DNA of 10,248 nt from Cyclobacteriaceae bacterium (GTDB lineage: Bacteria > Bacteroidota > Bacteroidia > Cytophagales > Cyclobacteriaceae): positions 1 through 10,248 of the forward strand of contig JANYKP010000565.1 in assembly GCA_025358195.1 (NCBI GenBank), in the 5' to 3' direction. The notes under the pieces are model-generated. The model ran no database searches, was not told the DNA's origin, and worked only from the letters and a program-made list of their open reading frames with translations. This document shows, in pieces, positions 1-6,194 of this stretch. How positions within the stretch are numbered: position 1 is the stretch's first letter; each line of letters begins with the position of its first letter. Position numbers and translations under genes: made by a program.

Positions 1-17
1 GAAAAGGTCTAATTTTA

Positions 18-1469
18 ATGTCCATGTCAAAAATGATAGAAATCACAGCGGAAATGGCTACTATCTTACCTCTGACGCAAGTCTTTGAGAAGCAAAAGGC
101 AAGAAGTCTTTCCCTACGAAAAGAGTCTCTAAAAGAGAGGATCGCCAGGCTGCGGAAGCTGGAGACATGGGTCCAGACTAACCGTGAAAGGATCAAGAAG
201 GCAGTGCATGCTGATTTTCATAAACCACTGCTGGAGGTAGATACATCAGAGATTTATCCCGTTTTCACGGAACTACGACACACACTAAAACACCTGGACG
301 AGTGGGCCCGTCCTAAAAAGATTGATGCCACACTTCCTTATATCGGCACCCGATCGGAAATACGGTATGAGCCAAAAGGTGTTTGTCTGATTGTGGCGCC
401 CTGGAATTTTCCCTTTAACCTATGCGTTGGTCCACTGGTATCGTGTCTCGCCGCAGGAAATACCGCGATCGTCAAACCTTCAGAGTTGACGCCGAATACA
501 TCAAGGTTATTGAAGGAGATGGCCTTGGAAGTTTTTGATGCAGATGTGGTGACGGTTATCGAAGGGGGTGTAGACATTTCACAATCGCTATTGGCGTTAC
601 CCTTTGATCACATATTTTTTACCGGGAGTCCGGCGGTTGGTAAAGTGGTTATGAAAGCTGCATCCGAGCATCTCGCTTCTGTAACCCTGGAGCTGGGCGG
701 TAAATCACCCACCATTGTTGACGCTTCAGCGAACCTGAAAGATGCGGCCAAACGAATTGCCTTCGGAAAATTTTTTAACAACGGACAGACCTGCATCGCA
801 CCCGACTATGTACTCATTGAAGAGTCGGTAAAACAAAAATTTGTAGAACATTTGAAAAATGAAATCCAACTTCTTTTTGGGGAAGGCAAATCTGTAGACG
901 AAAGCTCGGTGCACTATGCGCGCATTATTAATTCAAAACATTTTCTTCGGATTAACGACTTGCTGAAAGATGCAGTGGAGCGTGGGGCCAAGCCGGAGCC
1001 ACTGGGATCCATCAATGCGCGCACAAACTTTATGGCGCCTGTAATTCTCTTGGATGTGCCGACCGGGGCAAAAATACTGGACGAAGAAATCTTTGGACCC
1101 GTACTGCCCGTGTTGACATTCAAAAACAAAGAAGAAGTTCTTCAGCAAGTAAACAGCCGGCCCAAGCCACTGGCCTTGTACATTTTTAGTAATCACCGCT
1201 CTTTCCGCGAATACATTCTTCAAAATACCTCGGCTGGCGGGGTGTGCATAAATGAATGTGTTTTACAATTTACTCATCCCAACCTTCCCTTCGGAGGTGT
1301 TAATAACAGCGGCATTTGTAAGTCGCATGGATATTACGGTTTCCAGGCGTTTTCCAATGAAAAACCCATTCTTCGCCAGAAGAGTGGATGGGCCGGCCCC
1401 TATTTGCTCCATCCACCGTACACAGAAAAAATGAAAAAGATCGTTGATTTGCTGTTAAAATGGTTTTAG
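18..1469 (+). CDS. NAD(P)-dependent aldehyde dehydrogenase, class 3 / fatty-aldehyde type
   Basis: This enzyme should oxidise an aldehyde to the carboxylic acid with NAD(P)+. The 483-residue product carries the family landmarks: PWNFPF at residues 128-133 (N130 in the oxyanion hole), FTGS at 201-204 for the cofactor, ELGGKSP with general base E225, NNGQTC with nucleophile C259, and EEIFGP at 356-361. Its length, compact N-terminus and final HPPYTEKMKKIVDLLLKWF-like tail match the class 3 group that includes fatty-aldehyde dehydrogenases; in that group the tail often associates with membranes, which I infer here. Substrate cannot be told. The ATG at 18 is used, but the frame stays open to the left edge of the window, and ATGs at 24, 33 and 54 are alternatives; class 3 proteins usually begin near the QKARSL segment, so a later start is plausible. 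It is followed by a promoter-like site for the next gene, so it is probably not cotranscribed with it. Confidence 0.93.
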   Translation: MSMSKMIEITAEMATILPLTQVFEKQKARSLSLRKESLKERIARLRKLETWVQTNRERIKKAVHADFHKPLLEVDTSEIYPVFTELRHTLKHLDEWARPKKIDATLPYIGTRSEIRYEPKGVCLIVAPWNFPFNLCVGPLVSCLAAGNTAIVKPSELTPNTSRLLKEMALEVFDADVVTVIEGGVDISQSLLALPFDHIFFTGSPAVGKVVMKAASEHLASVTLELGGKSPTIVDASANLKDAAKRIAFGKFFNNGQTCIAPDYVLIEESVKQKFVEHLKNEIQLLFGEGKSVDESSVHYARIINSKHFLRINDLLKDAVERGAKPEPLGSINARTNFMAPVILLDVPTGAKILDEEIFGPVLPVLTFKNKEEVLQQVNSRPKPLALYIFSNHRSFREYILQNTSAGGVCINECVLQFTHPNLPFGGVNNSGICKSHGYYGFQAFSNEKPILRQKSGWAGPYLLHPPYTEKMKKIVDLLLKWF

Positions 1470-1489
1470 CCTCAACTCCAAGGAATTTG

Positions 1490-1497
1490 TAATTTTG
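1490..1497 (+). promoter_or_regulatory. Candidate Bacteroidota -7 promoter element upstream of the AsmA gene
   Basis: TAATTTTG fits the Bacteroidota sigma-A -7 consensus TAnnTTTG exactly and is followed by GC, as is common. It lies 112 bases before the ATG at 1610, which would give a leader of about 100 nt. No clear TTTG-type -33 element is seen 17-23 bases upstream, so the match is partial. The leader holds one perfect 7-bp stem (CCATTAC 1535-1541 with GTAATGG 1559-1565, 17-nt loop) and ends in an A-rich stretch directly before the ATG. Confidence 0.4.
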
Positions 1498-1609
1498 CGC
1501 TCCTGAATTTTGCTTTTGGGATCAAGTTCTACCTCCATTACGCTCAGAGGGAACGAATGTAATGGCACGATTTTAAGTGTGATTTGTCCTGGTATTAAAA
1601 CATAAAAAA

Positions 1610-4588
1610 ATGAAAATTGTAAAACGGATTTTAATTGGCTTGTTGATTTTTTTTGTTGTGCTCGTGGGGGCTGCGATGGTCCTCCCGATCGTTTTCAAAG
1701 ATGACATCAAGGCTGCCATTGACAAGGCAATTGCAAAAAATGTAAATGCTGATGTTGTATTCGATGTCAACAATTTTAGCTTATCAGTTTTCAGACATTT
1801 TCCAAACATCACCGCTGAGATCAAAGAGTTGGGAGTCTTTAACCGGGCTCCTTTTGAGGGCGAACATTTATTTGTGGTCAACCGCCTTGAAATAGAGGTA
1901 AACCTGAAAGATGTTTTGTTTGGTGATCAACTACGGTTGAAAGGCATCACATTGGTGAAGCCTCAGATCAGTGTAAAAGTGCGACCCGATGGAAAGGCAA
2001 ATTATGACATCACTTTTCCGCCCAGCGATACCATCAAAACTTCCGAGGAGCCGGGCAAGTTCTCTTTTGGAATTGATCAATGGGAAGTTATTGACGGAGA
2101 GTTGACCTATGACGACAAATCAATACCCTACTTTTTATCCCTCAAAGGATTGAATCATTCGGGCAGCGGAGATTTTACGCAGGATGTATTTGACTTAACA
2201 ACACACACGGTTGCCGATACCGTGAACACATCGATGGGCACGATGCAGTTCCTGACCAACAAACGCGCTGAAATCGATGCGATAATTTCCATCAGCGAGA
2301 ACATCACCAAGTATACTTTCAAGAAGAACACGGCAAAGATTAATGACTTTGTCATGAGCTTTGACGGCTGGTTCCAGATGAATCCTGATAATTTCGGAAT
2401 GGACATTTCATTCAAGAGTCCGGAGAACACTTTTAAAAGTCTCCTCTCGATCATACCAGGGATGTACACCAAGGATTTCAAGAAAATAGAAACAAAAGGC
2501 GATCTCATGTTTGCGGGATTTGTGAAGGGCAACTACAGCGAGAAGCAGATACCGGCATTCAATCTTGATCTAAAGGTAAAAGATGCGATGTTTAAGTATC
2601 CTGATTTACCGACAGCCGTCAATAACATCAACATGGATCTCCTGGTCGATAACAAGGATGGCGTGATCAGCAACACACTGGTGGACCTGAAAAAACTTCA
2701 CCTCGATTTTGGCTCCAATCCGGTCGATGCGAGGATTTTGATTCAGAATTTACGAGACTACCGAATGGATGGCAATTTGAGAGCAAAGCTTAACCTTGCC
2801 GAGCTCAACAAGATGTTTCCTATGGAAGGCCTTGAGATGAAAGGAATTTATTCTGTAGACGCCACTGCCAAAGGTGTCTATGACAGTCTGAAAAAAATTA
2901 TTCCCGCCATTGATGTTACCATGTCGCTGACGGATGGCTTTGTGAAATCATCCAAGTTTCCAGTACCATTGCAAGAGTTGAAGATGTACGCCACCGTAAA
3001 AAACACATCCGGTAAGATGGCCGAGACCATCATCGCTGTAAAAGATTTTTCCATGATGCTCGATGGTGAACAACTCAGCGCAAGCATGATTGTACAAAAC
3101 CTGGAGGACTACACGTGGGACCTAAAAGCCAAGGGGGGCGTAGATCTTGAAAAAATGACCAAGATATTTCCGCTGGAAGGCATGACACTTGCCGGCAAAG
3201 TGAAAGCCGATATCCAAACCAAAGGGAAAATGTCTGACGTGACCGCAAAACGTTATAACAAGCTTCCTACAAGTGGTACCGCCTCTTTGCGTGATTTCAA
3301 GTACGTGACAAAGGATCTTCCCGCCGTTACACTCCCGCAGGCCGATGCATCGTTTGATCCTCAAAAAATTGAACTCACTCGTATGGAAGGGACGGTTGGT
3401 AAGAGTGATTTCAGCGTCAGTGGCATCGTGACTAACTACATCGGCTATGTGGTTAATAAGGAAGTCATCAAAGGCACGGTCAGATTCAATTCGAAATTGT
3501 TTGACCTGAATGAATTTATGACCGATTCGGGTACAACGACGAAGACCGATACTGCTTCGTTTGGGGTGATTCCTATTCCACAGAATATTGATTTCACTTT
3601 GAAATCGGCGATTGCTACTGTTAAGATGATGGACTACACGATCAGCAACGCTGCGGGTGATGTGATATTAAAAGACGGCGTTGCCAACCTAAGCGGGTTG
3701 AAGTTTAACATGCTGGGTGGAGGCTTTGGGGTAAACGGGTCGTATAATCCGAAAGACATCAAGCACCCAAAATATGACCTGGATGTGAAGATTGAGAATC
3801 TTTCTATTCAACAGGCAGCAACTTCATTTTCATTAGTGAAAACGTATGTGCCGATTGCTGGTCTGGTGAACGGGAATTTCTCATCCGACTTCAAAATCAA
3901 TGGCTTGCTAACCAAGAGTATGATGCCTAACCCCGCTACGGTGAATATGAACGGCATCGTTAAAATTGCGGAAGCAACACTTACGCAATCGAAACTGGTG
4001 AAAGGGATTACTTCGCTGACGAAGTTGGATAATTCCGAACAAGTGACATTGAAAGATGTGCTATTGTCTGTCGCGATCAGCAACGGTCGGTTGAGTGTGA
4101 AACCTTTTGATGTCAAGTTTGGAAACTATGCTACGACAGTTGCTGGAAGCACGGGACTTGACCAGTCGATCGATTATTCTTTGAAAATGATGATACCGGC
4201 GGGGCAACTCGGATCCCAGTTACAAGGATTTTTAAATCAACATACGGGTAGCAATAACGCAACCGACAAGATTCCAGTAACGATTGGTGTTGGAGGAACA
4301 TTCAAAGATCCTAAGACAAACCTGGTAACGTCGGAACAAAAGGAACAAGTAAAGGAAGCGCTGGGCAATCTCGCTGAGGAGAAGAAAAAGGAGGCTTTAA
4401 AACAACTTTCGGAGGGAGCCAAGCCGGAGGACGTGCTGAAAAATATATTAAATGGTACAAAAACGGACTCTACGAAAATCAAAAATGACAGCACGAAAAT
4501 TAAGAAGGACAGTATTGCGCAAGAGCCAGTGAAAGATGTGTTGCAAAACAAACTTCAGAATTTGCTGAAGAAGAAGAAAAACAATTAG
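1610..4588 (+). CDS. AsmA-family inner-membrane-anchored periplasmic protein
   Basis: The 992-residue product opens with a short basic N-terminus and one hydrophobic segment (about residues 5-29), and the rest is predicted to lie in the periplasm. The opening region (DVVFDVNNFSLSVFRHFPNI and the following strands) and the C-terminal portion (about 600-905, including a KIPVTIGVGGTFKDP stretch) read as the AsmA N-terminal and AsmA_2 regions. AsmA-like proteins such as TamB and YhdP are thought to be beta-groove bridges that move phospholipids between the two membranes; that role is inferred here. The middle contains two co-linear 117-residue modules, starting near P315 and P432, each ending in a NL-DY / FP-EG block, plus a diverged third from about P553. 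The last 90 residues are highly charged, with a lysine/aspartate heptad repeat. The start is well placed after an A-rich leader. The TAG stop is followed at once by an octamer repeat array. Confidence 0.88.
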   Translation: MKIVKRILIGLLIFFVVLVGAAMVLPIVFKDDIKAAIDKAIAKNVNADVVFDVNNFSLSVFRHFPNITAEIKELGVFNRAPFEGEHLFVVNRLEIEVNLKDVLFGDQLRLKGITLVKPQISVKVRPDGKANYDITFPPSDTIKTSEEPGKFSFGIDQWEVIDGELTYDDKSIPYFLSLKGLNHSGSGDFTQDVFDLTTHTVADTVNTSMGTMQFLTNKRAEIDAIISISENITKYTFKKNTAKINDFVMSFDGWFQMNPDNFGMDISFKSPENTFKSLLSIIPGMYTKDFKKIETKGDLMFAGFVKGNYSEKQIPAFNLDLKVKDAMFKYPDLPTAVNNINMDLLVDNKDGVISNTLVDLKKLHLDFGSNPVDARILIQNLRDYRMDGNLRAKLNLAELNKMFPMEGLEMKGIYSVDATAKGVYDSLKKIIPAIDVTMSLTDGFVKSSKFPVPLQELKMYATVKNTSGKMAETIIAVKDFSMMLDGEQLSASMIVQNLEDYTWDLKAKGGVDLEKMTKIFPLEGMTLAGKVKADIQTKGKMSDVTAKRYNKLPTSGTASLRDFKYVTKDLPAVTLPQADASFDPQKIELTRMEGTVGKSDFSVSGIVTNYIGYVVNKEVIKGTVRFNSKLFDLNEFMTDSGTTTKTDTASFGVIPIPQNIDFTLKSAIATVKMMDYTISNAAGDVILKDGVANLSGLKFNMLGGGFGVNGSYNPKDIKHPKYDLDVKIENLSIQQAATSFSLVKTYVPIAGLVNGNFSSDFKINGLLTKSMMPNPATVNMNGIVKIAEATLTQSKLVKGITSLTKLDNSEQVTLKDVLLSVAISNGRLSVKPFDVKFGNYATTVAGSTGLDQSIDYSLKMMIPAGQLGSQLQGFLNQHTGSNNATDKIPVTIGVGGTFKDPKTNLVTSEQKEQVKEALGNLAEEKKKEALKQLSEGAKPEDVLKNILNGTKTDSTKIKNDSTKIKKDSIAQEPVKDVLQNKLQNLLKKKKNN
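4466..4516 (+). repeat. 21-bp in-frame tandem repeat in the AsmA C-terminal tail
   Basis: Two full 21-bp units (4466-4486 and 4487-4507) and a 9-bp start of a third encode DSTKIKN, DSTKIKK and DSI from residue 953. The units keep the amino acids better than the bases (synonymous changes such as tct/agc and atc/att), which suggests an old duplication under protein-level constraint. The encoded tail is hydrophilic and probably unstructured or helical. Confidence 0.7.
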
Positions 4589-4664
4589 AAGTTGAGGAGT
4601 TAAGAATTTGGGGTCATGAAATTTGTAAGACTTCTCAACTCCTCAACTACTTAATTCTCATCTT
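4589..4664. repeat. Inverted arrays of AAGTTGAG-type octamers between two convergent genes
   Basis: Directly after the AsmA TAG the plus strand reads AAGTTGAG (4589-4596) and GAGTTAAG (4597-4604). Directly after the lipoprotein TAG, the minus strand reads AAGATGAG (4664-4657), AATTAAG (4656-4650), TAGTTGAG (4649-4642) and GAGTTGAG (4641-4634). The opposed arrays form an inverted repeat, 4590-4606 against 4632-4648, matching at 16 of 17 positions around a 25-nt loop. Its place between convergent genes suggests a two-way terminator or RNA 3'-end stabiliser, but no T-run follows the stem. The array matches those at 5249-5362 and 6156-6187. Confidence 0.75.
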
Positions 4665-5207
4665 CTATTTAACTTTTGATAAATCATTGCCTGTAAAATA
4701 ACCCTCCCGGATCAACTGAATGAGTTGCTCTTTGGTTGGCGCAATCTGATAAAACGTATCGTCTTTTCGCTCTATCTCCTTGACGGGAAATTTTTTGGAG
4801 AGTTTTTTTAGTATAACTTTTCGTTTTGAATCATCCGACACGTTGAGTGACAGGAAAGCAATATCACCCGAAGATTTTTGTTTGATTACCCGCAGCACCC
4901 ATTGGTCCCCAGAGCGGAAATTAACGAAGCAGTAATTCTCATAAAATTTTATAACCAATGAATCGCTGATTACTCCGCGACCCAACCAGTCGTTGTCTTT
5001 CGCATCTTTAAAATGATATCCCCACGCCTCAATGATGAGCGTGTCCGTGTCTTTTCCCTGGTCATCTAAACCAACAAAACTACCGCGTAAAGATTTGGGT
5101 ACTTCCGTCAAGGCTGGCACTCCCGCCGGCTGGGGCTCGCGGAAAGACACCTCTTTGCACGAGTACAATAACAGGGTCCATATGAATAATAAGAAGATTG
5201 CTTTCAT
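4665..5207 (-). CDS. Predicted lipoprotein of unknown function
   Basis: The 180-residue product has a lipoprotein signal: M-K-A, a hydrophobic stretch and an LYSC lipobox with C17 as the acylated residue. The mature part continues with charged KEV, so it may be exported to the outer membrane as in many Bacteroidota lipoproteins (inference). The body is rich in beta-prone segments (SLRGSFVGL, TLIIEAWGYHF, SLVIKFYENYCFVNFR) and ends in an amphipathic helix with EQLIQLIREGYF. I recognise no named domain. It is the last gene of a minus-strand run after coaX, separated by 149 bases of octamer repeats, so cotranscription is possible but not certain. The ATG at 5207 is the only start that keeps the signal peptide intact. 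Confidence 0.78.
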   Translation of the reverse strand: MKAIFLLFIWTLLLYSCKEVSFREPQPAGVPALTEVPKSLRGSFVGLDDQGKDTDTLIIEAWGYHFKDAKDNDWLGRGVISDSLVIKFYENYCFVNFRSGDQWVLRVIKQKSSGDIAFLSLNVSDDSKRKVILKKLSKKFPVKEIERKDDTFYQIAPTKEQLIQLIREGYFTGNDLSKVK

Positions 5208-5248
5208 TGAGAGAGGGTTCCTTAGGCTAATTTACAATAGATAATTGG

Positions 5249-5362
5249 AAGTTGAGAAATGAGGAGTTGAGAAGGTGTGAATCGAGAAGTTGAGACTTCG
5301 TAACCCTCAGCTTCTCGATTCTCAGCTTCTTTTCCCATTAATCAATTCTCAACTCCTCAATT
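5249..5362. repeat. Octamer-repeat block with opposed arms between coaX and the lipoprotein gene
   Basis: Plus-strand units run AAGTTGAG (5249-5256), AAATGAG (5257-5263), GAGTTGAG (5264-5271), AAGGTGTG (5272-5279), AATCGAG (5280-5286) and AAGTTGAG (5287-5294). Minus-strand units are AAGCTGAG (5313-5306), AATCGAG (5320-5314), AAGCTGAG (5328-5321), GAGTTGAG (5355-5348) and AATTGAG (5362-5356). The unit is therefore 7 or 8 bp with a changeable A/G prefix and a fixed GAG end. The last minus-strand unit overlaps the final codon and TGA stop of coaX. Confidence 0.72.
5279..5321. other. Strong hairpin within the octamer block, downstream of coaX
   Basis: Bases 5279-5294 pair with 5306-5321 at 15 of 16 positions (the odd pair is a G-T type), around an 11-nt loop. 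Both arms consist of an AATCGAG unit plus an AAG(T/C)TGAG unit. In the coaX transcript this would lie about 35 nt after the stop. There is no U-run after the stem, so it is a poor intrinsic terminator and may instead protect the 3' end or weaken read-through. Confidence 0.5.
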
Positions 5363-6130
5363 CCTCCTCTCACTAACGAGTTCACCAATGATGCGTAAGC
5401 CATCGAGTGTAAGCAGGGGGTCCACAATCTGAAAAAATCCTTTGAGCGAAGTAATGACAAAGGAAAGCCCGCCGGTGGCGATAGCAGGACATTCAATTTT
5501 TAGTTCTTGCCGTATCGACTGCACCAAACCCTTTACCAATCCTTCATAGCCAATAACAATACCGGACTGAATAGCAGTTACTGTATTTCGACCCAAGGCA
5601 GACGTTGGCATCTCCAGTGGAACATCAAATAGTTTGGCGGTGTTTTGGGAAAGGGCACGCACCGCTGTGCGTAAGCCGGGTACGATCGATACTCCTAAAA
5701 TTTTTCCTTCTCCCGAAACCGTCGTGAACGTAAGGGCCGTTCCAAAATCTACGACAATGCAGGTTTGCTTTAATTTAAAATAAGCGGCCGTGGCATTGGC
5801 CACCAGGTCGGAGCCGATTTCGTACGGGTTCAAAATTTCAAGGGGTAACATTTCGTAGACCCCCGGTCCGAGCATAATCGGCTCACGCCTGAAAAGAGAC
5901 CGGACCACATTTTTTATTTTGTCAGTCAGTCCCGGCACCACACTGCTCACCACAATGACATCCACTTGCTCAACAATCAGAGCTGCTTCTAAAAAGTAGT
6001 CGCGGACTTTTATTCCATAGAAAAGTTCAGGTTGATCGGTCCGGGAGGGTATCCGCCACACCTGCCAGGAATTCCCATTCCACAAACCCATGGTAATGTC
6101 GCTGTTACCGATATCGAAGGCGAGGAGCAT
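5357..6130 (-). CDS. coaX: Type III pantothenate kinase (CoaX)
   Basis: CoaX phosphorylates pantothenate with ATP, the first step of coenzyme A synthesis, in the cytoplasm. The 257-residue product has the usual length for the family and the ASKHA-type motifs in order: DIGNS at 6-10 (phosphate loop 1), NPYEIGSDLVANATAAY from 101 with the conserved acid D108, DFGTALTF from 128 (phosphate loop 2), SIVPGL, a GRNTVTAIQSGIVIGYEG helix, TGGLSF and a C-terminal DPLLTLDGL. The family's usual Arg after D108 is Leu here. The ATG at 6130 gives a normal N-terminus starting four residues before the first motif. It lies 64 bases after the GMC oxidoreductase stop and upstream of a lipoprotein gene on the same strand; no promoter was seen in the gap, so it may be read from the GMC transcript. 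The AATTGAG octamer unit supplies its last codon and stop. Confidence 0.94.
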   Translation of the reverse strand: MLLAFDIGNSDITMGLWNGNSWQVWRIPSRTDQPELFYGIKVRDYFLEAALIVEQVDVIVVSSVVPGLTDKIKNVVRSLFRREPIMLGPGVYEMLPLEILNPYEIGSDLVANATAAYFKLKQTCIVVDFGTALTFTTVSGEGKILGVSIVPGLRTAVRALSQNTAKLFDVPLEMPTSALGRNTVTAIQSGIVIGYEGLVKGLVQSIRQELKIECPAIATGGLSFVITSLKGFFQIVDPLLTLDGLRIIGELVSERRN

Positions 6131-6155
6131 GCAGGAAAGATAATTAAAGAATGGG

Positions 6156-6187
6156 AAGTTGAGGAGTTGAGAAGATGAGAAGTTAAG
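6156..6187 (+). repeat. Four perfect-register tandem octamers between the GMC gene and coaX
   Basis: Four 8-bp units follow each other without gaps: AAGTTGAG (6156-6163), GAGTTGAG (6164-6171), AAGATGAG (6172-6179) and AAGTTAAG (6180-6187). They start 25 bases upstream of the coaX ATG and end seven bases from the TAG stop of the GMC gene (6197-6195). This is the clearest copy of the repeat and defines its 8-bp period. Unlike the other two gaps it has no opposed arm, so it does not fold on itself. Confidence 0.78.
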
Positions 6188-6194
6188 AAAGCTT

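Noticed and set aside
914..1223. Minus-strand and overlapping open frames inside the aldehyde dehydrogenase, AsmA, GMC and hydrolase genes
   Set aside because: They lie wholly within well-supported genes, show no recognisable motifs and look like shadow frames.
6156..6187. Octamer arrays as a CRISPR
   Set aside because: The units are 7-8 bp, adjacent and without spacers, and no cas gene is present.
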